DNA from: Paraburkholderia tuberum STM678
Lineage (GTDB): Bacteria > Pseudomonadota > Gammaproteobacteria > Burkholderiales > Burkholderiaceae
Direction of reading: 5' to 3'
DNA length: 64,000 nucleotides
NCBI RefSeq assembly: GCF_902833905.1
Contig: NZ_CADFGP010000001.1
Location: 124,001-188,000 of the forward strand
The notes beneath the pieces were generated by a model. It saw nothing but the letters and a program-made list of their open reading frames with translations, searched no databases and was not told the origin of the DNA. Below are positions 16,242 to 25,524 of this stretch, in pieces; position 1 is the first letter of the stretch; each line of letters begins with the position of its first letter. A program made the position numbers and the translations under genes.

Positions 16242-18935
16242 ATGTCCATTTCACGCCACGCGTTGTTCGGCAAGCTCGGCGCAACGCTCTTCAGGAGCAT
16301 CGAATCCGCAACGGCGTTTTCCAAGCTGCGCGGCAACCCGTATATCGAGCTCGCGCACTGGCTGCACCAGTTGCTCGCGCAGTCCGATAGCGACCTGCAC
16401 CGCATCGTCAGACACTGCGGCATCAGCCGCGAACTGCTCGAGCGGGACCTGCAGACCGCGCTTGCCGCGCTACCGTCAGGCGCGAGCGCGCTCACGGATT
16501 TTTCGCATCACGTCGAGACGGCAATCGAGCGCGCGTGGGTGGTCGCGACGCTGGCATTCGGCGACGGTCGGATTCGCGGCGCATGGCTGATGGCGGCGCT
16601 TGTCGAGACGCCTGAGTTGCGGCGCTTGCTGCTGGCCATTTCACCGGAGTTCGGCAAGATTGCCGTCGACGGCCTTCACGATGCGTTGCCGGCGTGGATT
16701 GCCGGCTCCCCCGAAGCGGAGGACACCCCGTACGACCAGAGTGATTTTTCGTCGGCGGTGCCGGGCGAGGCGTCCGGTGCGCTCGCTGCATCGGTGAAGG
16801 GCGCGGCACTCGCGCAGTTTTGCGCGGATCTGACCGCACGCGCGCGCGCCGGTGAAATCGATCCGGTGGTTGGGCGCGAAGTCGAGATTCGCACGATGAT
16901 CGACGTGCTGTTGCGCCGGCGTCAGAACAATCCGTTGCTGACCGGCGACGCCGGGGTTGGCAAGACGGCGGTGGTCGAAGGCCTCGCGCGCGCGATCGCG
17001 GCCGGCGAAGTCCCGCCGAAACTTGCCGACGTGCGGCTGTTGAGCCTCGACGTCGGTGCGCTGCTCGCCGGCGCGAGCATGAAGGGCGAGTTCGAGGCCA
17101 GGCTGAAGTCGGTACTCGAGGAGGCGGCGAGGTCGTCGGCGCCGGTCGTGCTGTTCGTCGATGAGATTCACACGCTGGTCGGCGCCGGCAGCCAGGCCGG
17201 CACCGGCGACGCGGCGAACCTGCTGAAACCGGCGCTCGCCCGCGGCACGTTGCGCACGATCGGCGCGACGACGTGGGCCGAGTACAAGCGGCACATCGAG
17301 AAAGACCCGGCGCTCACGCGGCGCTTTCAGGTGCTGCAGATCGCCGAGCCCGAGGAGCCGTCCGCGATCGATATGGTCCGCGGACTCGCGCGCACGCTCG
17401 CGAGCCATCATGGCGTCGTGGTTCTGGACGAAGCGATTCGCGCAGCCGTGACACTGTCGCATCGCTACATCCCGTCGCGTCAGTTGCCGGACAAGGCGAT
17501 CAGCCTGCTCGACACCGCCTGCGCGCGCGTCGCGCTATCGCAGCATGCGCCGCCGCGCGAATTGCAGCGGATACGCGAGCGCTTGCAAGCCGCGCGCGTC
17601 GAAGCCGAGCTGCTCGGTAGCGAGGTGCGCATCGGGCTCGGCAGCGAGGCTGCGCTGGCCGACGTCAAGGCGACCATCGCGACGCTCGAGCTCGAGGAAA
17701 GTGTTGTCGAAGCCGCCTGGCAGGCCCAGTCCGATGTGGCGAAGGCGCTGGCGCACGCGCGCGAGGTCGAAAGCGAGCGCGCCGCCGCAGCCGGACCTGA
17801 GGCCGAAGTGCGCGACCGCGCGGCGACCGCGCTGGAGACGTTGCGCGAGCTGGAGCGGACGTTATCGAACCTGCAGGCGGATACGCCATTCGTGTTCCCG
17901 GAAGTCGGCGAAGCGATCGTCGCCGACATCGTCTCTGACTGGACCGGTATTCCAGTCGGACGCATGATCACCGATGAGGTCAGCGCCGTTCAGGTGCTGC
18001 CCGCCACGCTGGCAGCGCGCGTGATCGGCCAGCCCGACGCGTTGCAGCAGATCGGCGAGCGCGTGCAGACGGCGCGCGCCGGGCTCGCGGACCCGCGCAA
18101 GCCACTCGGCGTCTTCCTGCTCGCGGGGCCGTCCGGCGTCGGCAAGACGGAAACCGCGCTCGCATTGGCGGAGGCGCTCTATGGCGGCGAGCAGAACCTC
18201 ATCACGATCAACATGAGCGAGTACCAGGAGGCGCATACGGTCTCGGGACTCAAGGGCGCGCCGCCTGGCTACGTCGGGTACGGCGATGGCGGCGTGCTGA
18301 CCGAAGCGGTGCGCCGACGTCCGTACTCGGTCGTGTTGCTCGACGAGATTGAAAAGGCGCACGGCGACGTGCACGAAATGTTCTACCAGGTGCTGGACAA
18401 GGGCTACATGGAAGACGGCGATGGTCGCTATATCGATTTCCGCAATACGACCATCCTGATGACCAGCAATGTCGGCTCCGATCTGACCGCGAGCCTATGC
18501 GCGGACGAAATGCTTGCACCGGACTTTGACGGCCTGCGTTCCGCGCTTTCGACGGAATTGCTGAAGGCGTTTCCGGCCGCCTTCCTCGGACGCGTGACGC
18601 TGGTGCCGTATCGTCCGCTGGGCTCGGATTCGCTCGCGCGGATCGTGCGTTTGCATCTCGATCGAGTCGTTCGGCGGATGGCGGACAACAACCGCATCGC
18701 GCTGAGTTATGCGGCGGAGGTGGTCGACTACATCGTCGGGCGCTGTCTCGTGCAGGAGACCGGTGCGCGTCTTTTGATCGGCTTCATCGAACAGCACGTG
18801 CTGCCGCGCCTCGCGCGGCAGTGGCTCGATGCGTTTGCAGCGAAAAGCGCGCTCACGCATATGACGATCGAGGTGACCGATCCGGCCGCGGCACCTGTTG
18901 AAGCGCTCGTGGTTCGGTCGTCCTGCCATGTGTAG
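16242..18935 (+). CDS. clpV: T6SS sheath-recycling ATPase ClpV
   Basis: Hexameric AAA+ unfoldase that disassembles contracted TssBC sheath. About 897 aa from ATG 16242. It has a Clp_N domain (about residues 10-165), AAA1 with Walker A GDAGVGKT (about residue 235) and Walker B VLFVDEIH (about 304), a coiled-coil middle domain (about 430-560), AAA2 with Walker A GPSGVGKT (about 629) and VVLLDEIEKAH, and a C-terminal ClpB D2-small domain. The N-terminal SISRHALFGKL and the FRSIESATAFSKLRGNPYIE segment identify ClpV rather than housekeeping ClpB. Longer upstream starts lack homology. It is transcribed divergently from tagK. Confidence 0.96.
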   Translation: MSISRHALFGKLGATLFRSIESATAFSKLRGNPYIELAHWLHQLLAQSDSDLHRIVRHCGISRELLERDLQTALAALPSGASALTDFSHHVETAIERAWVVATLAFGDGRIRGAWLMAALVETPELRRLLLAISPEFGKIAVDGLHDALPAWIAGSPEAEDTPYDQSDFSSAVPGEASGALAASVKGAALAQFCADLTARARAGEIDPVVGREVEIRTMIDVLLRRRQNNPLLTGDAGVGKTAVVEGLARAIAAGEVPPKLADVRLLSLDVGALLAGASMKGEFEARLKSVLEEAARSSAPVVLFVDEIHTLVGAGSQAGTGDAANLLKPALARGTLRTIGATTWAEYKRHIEKDPALTRRFQVLQIAEPEEPSAIDMVRGLARTLASHHGVVVLDEAIRAAVTLSHRYIPSRQLPDKAISLLDTACARVALSQHAPPRELQRIRERLQAARVEAELLGSEVRIGLGSEAALADVKATIATLELEESVVEAAWQAQSDVAKALAHAREVESERAAAAGPEAEVRDRAATALETLRELERTLSNLQADTPFVFPEVGEAIVADIVSDWTGIPVGRMITDEVSAVQVLPATLAARVIGQPDALQQIGERVQTARAGLADPRKPLGVFLLAGPSGVGKTETALALAEALYGGEQNLITINMSEYQEAHTVSGLKGAPPGYVGYGDGGVLTEAVRRRPYSVVLLDEIEKAHGDVHEMFYQVLDKGYMEDGDGRYIDFRNTTILMTSNVGSDLTASLCADEMLAPDFDGLRSALSTELLKAFPAAFLGRVTLVPYRPLGSDSLARIVRLHLDRVVRRMADNNRIALSYAAEVVDYIVGRCLVQETGARLLIGFIEQHVLPRLARQWLDAFAAKSALTHMTIEVTDPAAAPVEALVVRSSCHV

Positions 18936-19180
18936 TCGGCTTCGCACTCGGTGACCTGCGTCGCGAATGACGAGTCGCGTTGATCGTGCCGCGGCGTGAC
19001 GAGGCGCATAGCCGGCCGGTCAGGGGCTGCATGGATGCTTCGCAAACGTCTCTTTTGGCATTTTTTTTGCCGGGCAAAAGCGCTGGTTTTTTGACATCAT
19101 TTTCACATATGCATGTTCAATGCCACGCGGCATGATCGCCACACCACCAGAAATCGTCAATCGAACGGAATCCTTAAAAA
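18936..19180. other. Intergenic region after clpV
   Basis: Non-coding stretch between clpV and the next promoter. It becomes AT-rich from about 19060 (runs of T and A). A short minus-strand open frame across it (ending 19020) shows no family features and is not called. No strong terminator hairpin was recognised after clpV. Confidence 0.4.
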
Positions 19181-19209
19181 TTGCTCGCGTTACACGATCG
19201 GGATAAGCT
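19181..19209 (+). promoter_or_regulatory. Candidate sigma-70 promoter
   Basis: TTGCTC (19181-19186) and TAAGCT (19204-19209) are separated by 17 bp in an AT-rich context upstream of the small ORF at 19266 and the PLDc_N gene at 19484. The -35 matches four of six consensus bases and the -10 four of six. This is a visual prediction only. Confidence 0.4.
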
Positions 19210-19265
19210 ATAAAGACAAAAAGATCCGCATCATGCATTTGCGGCGCCCGAAGTGAGGAGCACAA

Positions 19266-19343
19266 ATGAAAGACGTGACGAACAGCGGGTTTGTGGCTTT
19301 AAACGAGCCATTGAAACTCATGCATGTCTTTCATACAGTATGA
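19266..19343 (+). CDS. Possible 25-aa small protein or leader peptide
   Basis: ATG 19266 follows GAGGAG at a good distance (about 6 bp to the start) and opens a 25-codon frame starting MKDVTNSGFV and ending HVFHTV. It sits between a candidate promoter and the PLDc_N/SHOCT gene 140 bp downstream. No homology was recognised. It could be a translated upstream ORF, a small protein or chance. The strong ribosome-binding site is the main argument for it. Confidence 0.35.
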   Translation: MKDVTNSGFVALNEPLKLMHVFHTV

Positions 19344-19483
19344 ATGCGCGTGCGAATCGACATGCGGTCATGGTAGGTTTTCGGCGCTGCCGTGCTGATC
19401 GTATGCGTCATCCATAGCGGGGCAACCATAGCTCGAAATCCGTTAAGCCGTTCAATTGCAACCGGAATGACTGGAGAACAACA

Positions 19484-19867
19484 ATGCTTTTCTTTAATGA
19501 TGGTTTCACATTCCCGAATTTTCTGGCCGACGTTTTCTCCATCTTCATCTTTATCCTGTGGTTCTGGCTGTTGATCACGGTGTCGAGCGACCTGTTCCGC
19601 CGCCATGACGTGTCCGGATGGGGCAAGGTTCTGTGGGTGATTTTTCTCATCATCCTGCCGTATATCGGCATCTTCGCGTATCTGCTCACGCAGCATCGCG
19701 GCATGGCGGAACGCGATCAGGCGCGGGTCAAGCAGGTGCGCGAAGATCTGCGCAATGTGGTGGGCTTCAGTGTCGCCGACGAAATCGAGAAGCTCGACAA
19801 GCTGAAAGCGTCCGGTTCAATTTCCGAGGAAGAGCACTCGCGTCTGCGCGCGAAGCTCGTGCAGTAA
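19484..19867 (+). CDS. PLDc_N / SHOCT domain membrane protein
   Basis: 127-aa membrane protein of unknown function. Two hydrophobic segments (about residues 12-35 and 46-68) form the PLDc_N-type hairpin (FWLLITVSSDLFRR, GWGKVLWVIFLIILPYIG). A basic linker and a C-terminal SHOCT motif (about 98-127: EIEKLDKLKASGSISEEE) follow. GGAGA precedes ATG 19484. This domain pair is common in small proteobacterial envelope proteins. Nothing nearby fixes its role. Confidence 0.85.
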   Translation: MLFFNDGFTFPNFLADVFSIFIFILWFWLLITVSSDLFRRHDVSGWGKVLWVIFLIILPYIGIFAYLLTQHRGMAERDQARVKQVREDLRNVVGFSVADEIEKLDKLKASGSISEEEHSRLRAKLVQ

Positions 19868-19945
19868 GCGTCGGTTACCTGACTGCAGCCATGGGCGAGC
19901 GGGCGCGCAGCCCGTGTCGCCTCGGCTTTTGCGCGGTGAGGGATC

Positions 19946-20527
19946 GTGCGATCGAACGTAACGGGGGAACCCTTGCTTACCCGCCTCGCCCGCGTTCGGA
20001 ACGCTGCCGCGCGAACCGCGCGCGCGCCGCTGGCATTGCGCCGCGCCGCGCTCACGTGCGCGACGGCGTTGATGCTCGCGGCTTGCGCGCAACCGTGGCA
20101 GCAATTCCAGGCGGGTCAGGATCAAGCGGCGATCGTCGCCCGCATGGGTCCGCCGCGCGAAGTCTATGACCTGCCGGGGGGCGGCCGCCGACTGATGTGG
20201 CCGACCCAGCCGATGGGCTCGACCACCGTCGCCGCCGATATCGACGCTTCAGGCAAGATCGTGAACGTGCGTCAGGTCTTGCAGTTGAGCGAATTCAATC
20301 GCGCGGAAATCGGCAAATGGACGCGCGACGATGTGCTGGTCAATTTCGGCCGCCCCGTGCAAACGCAGTTCTTCCGGCTCTCGCAACGCGAAGTCTGGTC
20401 ATACCGTTATATCGAAAGCAACATCCACCACATGTTGTTCAATTTCGCGTTCGACACCAACGGCGTGTTGCGCGAGACGCAGCGCACGCCCGATCCCCTG
20501 CGAGATCGCGATTTGCGACGATTCTGA
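19946..20527 (+). CDS. Lipoprotein, BamE/SmpA-like fold
   Basis: Exported lipoprotein with lipobox LAACAQ near residue 46 (LMLAACAQPW). The mature part begins with QQFQAGQDQAAIVARMGPP, which resembles the BamE/SmpA/OmlA pattern in which a turn (MGPP) follows a helix, and then a small beta sheet. The start is GTG 19946; a TTG at 19973 preceded by GGGGGA would give a shorter leader. It stands alone, convergent with the phospholipase D gene (8 bp between stops). The function is not fixed, and a periplasmic or outer-membrane assembly role is only a guess. Confidence 0.7.
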   Translation: MRSNVTGEPLLTRLARVRNAAARTARAPLALRRAALTCATALMLAACAQPWQQFQAGQDQAAIVARMGPPREVYDLPGGGRRLMWPTQPMGSTTVAADIDASGKIVNVRQVLQLSEFNRAEIGKWTRDDVLVNFGRPVQTQFFRLSQREVWSYRYIESNIHHMLFNFAFDTNGVLRETQRTPDPLRDRDLRRF

Positions 20528-20535
20528 ACTGTGAG

Positions 20536-22122
20536 CTATAGCAGCGACTCAATTGGCATAATCGACAGCATCCATACACCGAGCCGTGCGTACCACGTGG
20601 TATTCGGTTCGGTGTCGTGGCGGGTTTCGACGTCGCCGTTGGTTTCGATCCAGTACAGCTTGCCGTTTTTGTCGAGATGTACCGCGTACGCGACGCTCGG
20701 CAGCAGCGCGAGAAACTTGCGATCGACCCGCGTCGCGAGCTCGGTGCTGTCGATGACGAGTCCAAGCTCGGTATTCAGATGCGCGGAGCGCGGATCGAAG
20801 TTGAACGAACCGACGAAGACCCGCTGGGAGTCCACGACGAAAGTCTTCGCATGCAAGCTCGACCCGGAACTGCCGAACGGCCCCGGCGACTGTTCTTTCT
20901 TGTAGGTGGCGCCCGCCACGCGCCGCAATTCATACAGGTGCACGCCGTTTTGCAGCAACTCGACGCGCCGCCTCATATAGCCCGAGTGCACGGCGACGAC
21001 ATCGGTCGCTTCGAGCGCGTTCGTCAACACCCGCACGTCGACGCCCTGGGCGGCGAGCCCGCTCAGATACCGCGTGCCCGTGTTTGCCGGCACGAAGTAC
21101 GGGGAGACGAGGTCGAGCGACTTCGTCGGCTGGCCCATCACTTCGCGGAGCTGGTGGGAAATCAGCGCTTCCGGCGGCGCGTTGTTCAGGCCTTTCGCGG
21201 GGTCGTCGCTGATCATCTTCGTTTTGGCCCAGTCGAGCGGCAGCTTGTCGTCGAGCAGGTTCTGCACGACGCGCGGGCCGCGCAGCGCTTGCTTGTACTC
21301 AGCGGCGGCAGGATCCTGCTCGATCGCCTGCGCATTACGCTCCAGCGTGGCCAGCTCATCGACGCTCTCGTGCGGCAGGATCTTCCCGACCGGATACGCC
21401 GACGCGCTTGCCCAGTAGCGGTCGAAATCGCGCGAGACGTCGGTCGCGGCCGGTCCGACCGCGAGTACGTCGAGGTCGGCGAAGACGACGCCGTCGGTGG
21501 CATCGAAGTACTCGTCGCCGATGTTGCGGCCGCCGAGGATCGTCGCGGTGGCGTCGGCGGTCAGGGACTTGTTGTGCATGCGTCGATTGGCGCGCGAAAA
21601 GTCGGTCACGAAGCCGAGGATTTTCGGGCTGCGCACGACGAACGGGTTGAACAGGCGCACCTCGATGTTCGGATGCGCGTCGAGCGCCGCCAGTGTCGGG
21701 TCGAGCGCGGAGGCGATGCCGAGATCGTCGAGCAGCAGGCGCACCCGCACGCCCCGGTCCGCCGCTTCGTGGATCTGTTCGAGCAGCAGCGTGCCGGTCA
21801 GATCGTCGCGCCAGATGTAGTACTGGATGTCGAGCGTGCGTTGCGCGGAACGGATCAGGTCCATGCGCGCGGCAAACGCGACATGCGCATCCGCCAGCGG
21901 ATAAATGCCCGCCAGCCCCGCGTGCGCGGCCAGCTCGGGCGCGACCGCGCGACCGAGATCCGTGGTGGCCGCCACCGCGGGCGACAACGCATGCGACGTC
22001 TGGCGACCCTCGAGCGACGGTAACGGCGCGCAGCCGGCCAGCAGGCTTGCGCACAGCAGCGCGCACAGCGCGCCTCTCCATCGGCGGTGCGGGAACGACG
22101 GGTGGTGTATCTGCGCTTGCAT
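20536..22122 (-). CDS. Phospholipase D family lipoprotein, ClsC-like cardiolipin synthase
   Basis: Contains two HKD (PLD) motifs: HNKSLTAD with downstream GGRNIGDEYFD, and HAKTFVVD with GSFNFDPRS. This is the arrangement of ClsC/YmdC-type cardiolipin synthases, which make cardiolipin from phosphatidylglycerol and a second phospholipid. ATG 22122 gives 528 aa with a signal sequence and lipobox LLAGCAP, implying a lipid-anchored enzyme facing the periplasm. A much longer in-frame start at 22446 adds 108 residues with no domain and would hide the lipobox, so it is rejected. The exact donor substrate cannot be read from sequence. Confidence 0.85.
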   Translation of the reverse strand: MQAQIHHPSFPHRRWRGALCALLCASLLAGCAPLPSLEGRQTSHALSPAVAATTDLGRAVAPELAAHAGLAGIYPLADAHVAFAARMDLIRSAQRTLDIQYYIWRDDLTGTLLLEQIHEAADRGVRVRLLLDDLGIASALDPTLAALDAHPNIEVRLFNPFVVRSPKILGFVTDFSRANRRMHNKSLTADATATILGGRNIGDEYFDATDGVVFADLDVLAVGPAATDVSRDFDRYWASASAYPVGKILPHESVDELATLERNAQAIEQDPAAAEYKQALRGPRVVQNLLDDKLPLDWAKTKMISDDPAKGLNNAPPEALISHQLREVMGQPTKSLDLVSPYFVPANTGTRYLSGLAAQGVDVRVLTNALEATDVVAVHSGYMRRRVELLQNGVHLYELRRVAGATYKKEQSPGPFGSSGSSLHAKTFVVDSQRVFVGSFNFDPRSAHLNTELGLVIDSTELATRVDRKFLALLPSVAYAVHLDKNGKLYWIETNGDVETRHDTEPNTTWYARLGVWMLSIMPIESLL

Positions 22123-22487
22123 GGAGTCCAGGTCTTCGTTTGGGTCGCGCGAGCCGGCCGGTTCCAGAATCGGAACATCGCGTGGCGTTGCTCGACAAAG
22201 CTTCGCTCGACCGCCTGTACTGACGGTGTCGCGCGCATGCTTGCACGCAACTTGCATTGGTTGAGAAGAATACTGTGAGCGCATGCCCATCGGTGCGCCG
22301 CCCGACGCTCTTGTTGCGCAAAGCGCTTTGTCCGATGATACGAGCAGGCTGCGCGAATTCGAATGGGGGCCAACCCGGCTGCGCATCGACCGCATGGTTT
22401 CCATGCTATCGAGCGTGATCCGCTCCGTGTCAGCGTAAAGGGTCATAAAGGGTCCGGTTCACGGCGCCTTCGAGCGTTTCGCCCACT
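22123..22487. promoter_or_regulatory. Divergent intergenic region
   Basis: 365 bp between the start of the phospholipase D gene (minus) and the ceramidase-like gene (plus). It should hold both promoters. No clear hexamer pair, operator palindrome or RNA gene was recognised. It is open in the phospholipase D frame, but the translation there is basic and featureless. Confidence 0.35.
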
Positions 22488-23291
22488 ATGGAGTCGAGCA
22501 ACGTGAAGATCTCCCGCTTGCTGCTTGCTAGCGTGCTGCTTTTCGTGGTGGGCACCGCGCTGCAGATGATATGGCCGCTCGCGCAGCCGGCCTCGTATCA
22601 CCACTTCGCCGATCAACGCTCGCTGGGGCCGCTGCACCATGCTGCCGACGTGCTGTCGAACGTCGTCATTCTGATCGCCGGTGTGCTCTGTCTGCGTTGG
22701 GTCCGGCGCCATGCGTCCGACCAGCCGGCGCAATTTCCCGGCATGGTCGTCGTCGCGCTCGGGCTGCTCTTCACCGCGTTCGGCTCGGCTTACTACCACA
22801 TGGCGCCGAACGATGCGACGCTCGTCTGGGACCGCCTGCCGATGACCATCGTGTTCGCCGGCATCCTCGCCATGCTATGGACGTCGTGGGGCGGACAGCG
22901 CGTCGGCTGGGCGCAGATGCTGATCATGGTGGTCGTGTCGCCCGCCACCGTCGGCTACTGGCTCGTGTTCAACAGCCTGTGGCCTTACGCGATTCTTCAG
23001 TTCGGCGGGCTCATGCTGATCGTCGGCCTGACGCTCACGCGCAAGGTGGACGGCGTGATCGCGTGGACGCTCGTGATCGTCTTCTACGGGGTCGCGAAGA
23101 TTTTCGAAAGCCTCGATTGGCAGATCTGGGAGCTGACGCATCACGTGATCGCCGGCCATGCGTTGAAGCACGTGGCGAGCGGTCTCGCCGGCGCGGCGAT
23201 GATTCTGGTCGCGAACGCGGCGCCGCGCTCCGTCGCGGGCATCGTGCCGCGTGGGCCGGGCGGTATCGGGCATTCGGGTACGTCGCGTTGA
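22488..23291 (+). CDS. Ceramidase-like (CREST superfamily) membrane protein
   Basis: Seven-span membrane protein with the CREST superfamily residues: FGSAYYHMAPND (Ser and His on one helix), WDRLPM (Asp on the next) and a late GHALKH with two His. These form a metal site in alkaline ceramidases and PAQR-type receptors. It may therefore be a membrane metal-hydrolase acting on amide-linked lipids, but its substrate is unknown. The ATG at 22488 has no clear Shine-Dalgarno. A GTG at 22503, preceded by GGAG nine bases upstream, is an equally good start. Confidence 0.75.
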   Translation: MESSNVKISRLLLASVLLFVVGTALQMIWPLAQPASYHHFADQRSLGPLHHAADVLSNVVILIAGVLCLRWVRRHASDQPAQFPGMVVVALGLLFTAFGSAYYHMAPNDATLVWDRLPMTIVFAGILAMLWTSWGGQRVGWAQMLIMVVVSPATVGYWLVFNSLWPYAILQFGGLMLIVGLTLTRKVDGVIAWTLVIVFYGVAKIFESLDWQIWELTHHVIAGHALKHVASGLAGAAMILVANAAPRSVAGIVPRGPGGIGHSGTSR

Positions 23292-23847
23292 AGCCGCGCC
23301 ATGGCGAAGTGACGCGGCCTCCGGCCGACGTCACTGCGGTTCGTACCACGAATCCGTCGCCAACGTGCTTACCGGCGGCGTACCGATTTGCAGCGTGATG
23401 TCGCGCAACGACGTCAGCTCGATACTGCGCAAGTCGCCCATATAGCGGCGCGAATCGCCCACGCGCGGCGCGGCTTTACTGCATGGATTCGGCCGTGCGC
23501 TGCCACCGCGTGACGCAGGTGCTCGCTTCGGATCACGTCAGGTGATTGAAACCGATTAGGGCAGCGTAGCAGATGGGTTTCACGAGCGAATCCGGCGCAT
23601 CACAACGTTTCGCGACATTCTGCGGGCGCATTTCGAGGTGTCGGCCCGGAGTTTGCCGGCGGAGCGATCTGGCGCGATTTTTATGTGAGCTGTCATCGTT
23701 CTGTGCGAAGATCAGTGCTGTCCATCGCGCGACCGGCTGGTAAGGGGATCGCACGGCGGGCGCGTGCCCGGCCATCGCCTTCGTCCTCGGGTGACCTTGG
23801 GGCGACTCTCTGGCGCACCTGTTTGCGGATTCATGGAGCACTGACCA
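23292..23847. other. Intergenic region with a short minus-strand remnant frame
   Basis: 556 bp without a convincing gene. On the minus strand (stop near 23331) a short open frame reads MGDLRSIELTSLRDITLQIG and ends WYEPQ. It looks protein-like but is cut off by an upstream stop within about 65 codons, so it may be the tail of a decayed gene. A GGAG at 23835-23838 serves the next gene. Confidence 0.3.
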
Positions 23848-24921
23848 ATGACCGACAGATTGCAAGCGTCCGTATATGTAGTGGTGCTGCTGCTGATTGT
23901 GGGCTGGGTGCTGTATATCGGGCGCGCGGTTTTCGTGCCGATCGTGTTCGGCGCGATCGCGGTATACGTGGTGGTCGACTTCACGCGGCTGCTGCAACGC
24001 ATTCCGGTGCTCGGCCCGCGGCTGCCGGTCCAGTTGCGCTACGGACTCTCGATGTTCCTGATCGGCGCCGCGATCTTCTTCGCGGTCGACATGCTCGTCG
24101 AGAACTACGACGCGCTCGTCGCGCTCGCGCCGCGCTACCAGGACTCGGTCCTGCTGATGATCCACAAGATTTCGACGCTGCTGCACCTCGAAAGCGAGCC
24201 GACGTGGGAATCGCTGCGGCGGAACATACTCACACAGTTGAATATTCAGGCGATGGTGACCGGCATGCTGGCGTCGCTGTCGTCGGTGATCATCGACCTG
24301 TTCGTGATCGTGCTGTATGCGAGTTTTCTGCTGGTCGAGCGCCGGACGTTCGGCGACAAGCTGACGAACATGACCGCCAATTCGACCAACGCGGCGCGTA
24401 TCCGGGGCGTGGTCACCGACATCAACCGGCGCATTGGCGCCTATCTCGCGCTGAAGACGTTTCTCGGCGTGCTGCTAGGCGGGATCTGCTGGCTCTTGAT
24501 GCGCAGCGTCGGCCTCGAGTTCGCCGGGCTGTGGGCGATACTGACCGCGCTGCTGAACTACGTGCCCTATATCGGCTCGGTGCTCGCGATCGTGTTCCCG
24601 GTGCTGATGTCGGTGCTGCAGTTCGGCGACCTGAATTCGATCCTGGTCGTGCTGGTGTCGCTGACCGCGATTCACTTCGTGATCGGCAATATTCTCGATC
24701 CGTATCTGACGGGCAACTCCCTGAACCTGAGCCCGTTCGCGATTCTCGCGAGCATGGCCGTGTGGTCGGCTTTGTGGGGCGTGCCGGGCGCCTTTCTCGC
24801 GGTGCCGATCACCGCCAGCATGACGATCATTTTCTCCGAGTTCGAAATGACGCGGCCGGTTGCGGTGCTGCTGTCGAAAAACGGCCGGCTCACTTACGGC
24901 AAGACCGAACAGACCGCGTGA
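23848..24921 (+). CDS. AI-2E family transporter (PerM/TqsA family)
   Basis: 357-aa polytopic permease of the AI-2E/UPF0118 family. Hydrophobic segments lie at about residues 8-40 and 60-80, and a cluster in the C-terminal half contains the family signatures LLNYVPYIGSVLA and DPYLTGNSLNLSPFAIL plus GVPGAFLAVPITA. Members export the quorum signal AI-2 or act in ion antiport; the substrate cannot be assigned here. ATG 23848 has GGAG nine bases upstream. A strong hairpin follows the gene. Confidence 0.9.
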   Translation: MTDRLQASVYVVVLLLIVGWVLYIGRAVFVPIVFGAIAVYVVVDFTRLLQRIPVLGPRLPVQLRYGLSMFLIGAAIFFAVDMLVENYDALVALAPRYQDSVLLMIHKISTLLHLESEPTWESLRRNILTQLNIQAMVTGMLASLSSVIIDLFVIVLYASFLLVERRTFGDKLTNMTANSTNAARIRGVVTDINRRIGAYLALKTFLGVLLGGICWLLMRSVGLEFAGLWAILTALLNYVPYIGSVLAIVFPVLMSVLQFGDLNSILVVLVSLTAIHFVIGNILDPYLTGNSLNLSPFAILASMAVWSALWGVPGAFLAVPITASMTIIFSEFEMTRPVAVLLSKNGRLTYGKTEQTA

Positions 24922-24969
24922 AGCGCCCACCATGGCGGACATATGATCGACCCGGCGCATGAAATGAAA

Positions 24970-25001
24970 ACGGCCCGGGCGGAATAGTCCGCGCGGGCCG
25001 T
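24970..25001. terminator. Intrinsic-terminator-like hairpin after the AI-2E gene
   Basis: ACGGCCCG (24970-24977) pairs with CGGGCCGT (24994-25001), and GCGGA pairs with TCCGC inside, closed by an ATAG loop. That gives 13 pairs with a single G-G mismatch. No T-run follows on the plus strand; on the minus strand the stem is followed by TTTT. It probably works in both directions. Confidence 0.7.
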
Positions 25002-25066
25002 CGAATGAAACACGTCTATCTCGACGCGTGCGGCTTACCGCCGCCACACGCTGTTGCCATCAGCGT

Positions 25067-25290
25067 TTAACGCTTGCTGCTTACTGTGAAGAACCCGACC
25101 ACGTCTGGCCGGTCGTCGCCGGTGCTGATGTAGTTGTAGGCGAACACGACGTTCTTCAGGTAGCCGTCGAACGCGATCTTGCCGGCCGACGAAGTCGTGG
25201 TGCTGCCGGTCGCCAGCGCCTGCGTGACCGCCTTCGACGCCGAACCCGGGTCAACGCGTCGGTGTTCTTCGCGGTATCGTCCACAGCACC
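25067..25290 (-). pseudogene. C-terminal remnant of an unrecognised exported protein
   Basis: On the minus strand a protein-like tail can be read: SASKAVTQALATGSTT, then GKIAFDGYLKNVVFAYNYIS, ending GFFTVSSKR and a stop at 25067. Just upstream (about 25250) the frame that looks natural shifts to DTAKNTDALT, so at least one frameshift separates the pieces, and nothing recognisable remains further upstream. I do not recognise the family. It is probably the tail of a decayed gene. Confidence 0.45.
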
Positions 25291-25524
25291 ATTGCCATCT
25301 CTTTAAATAAATCGAAAAATTTTCGAGTGGCCTTTGACGCGAGGTTCACGCAAAGCCGTGCAACAATGGCCTCGGGTTGCGGCCAGGGGCCGCAGCTTGT
25401 GCGTCGTTCCATCAACACGAGGCCTGCCGCTCGATGACAAAGCCTGCCTGGACGCTCCTCATGGCCGCGATCGTTCTCGGCGCGGCGGCGGCCGGGCATC
25501 GGCTATCGGTTCTAACGCGAACAT

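Noticed and set aside
19020..19265. 81-codon minus-strand frame with a hydrophobic start
   Set aside because: No ribosome-binding site, no family features; it crosses the candidate promoter of the opposite strand.
20536..22446. The 636-aa version of the phospholipase D protein
   Set aside because: The extra 108 residues are featureless and would bury the signal peptide and lipobox that begin at 22122.
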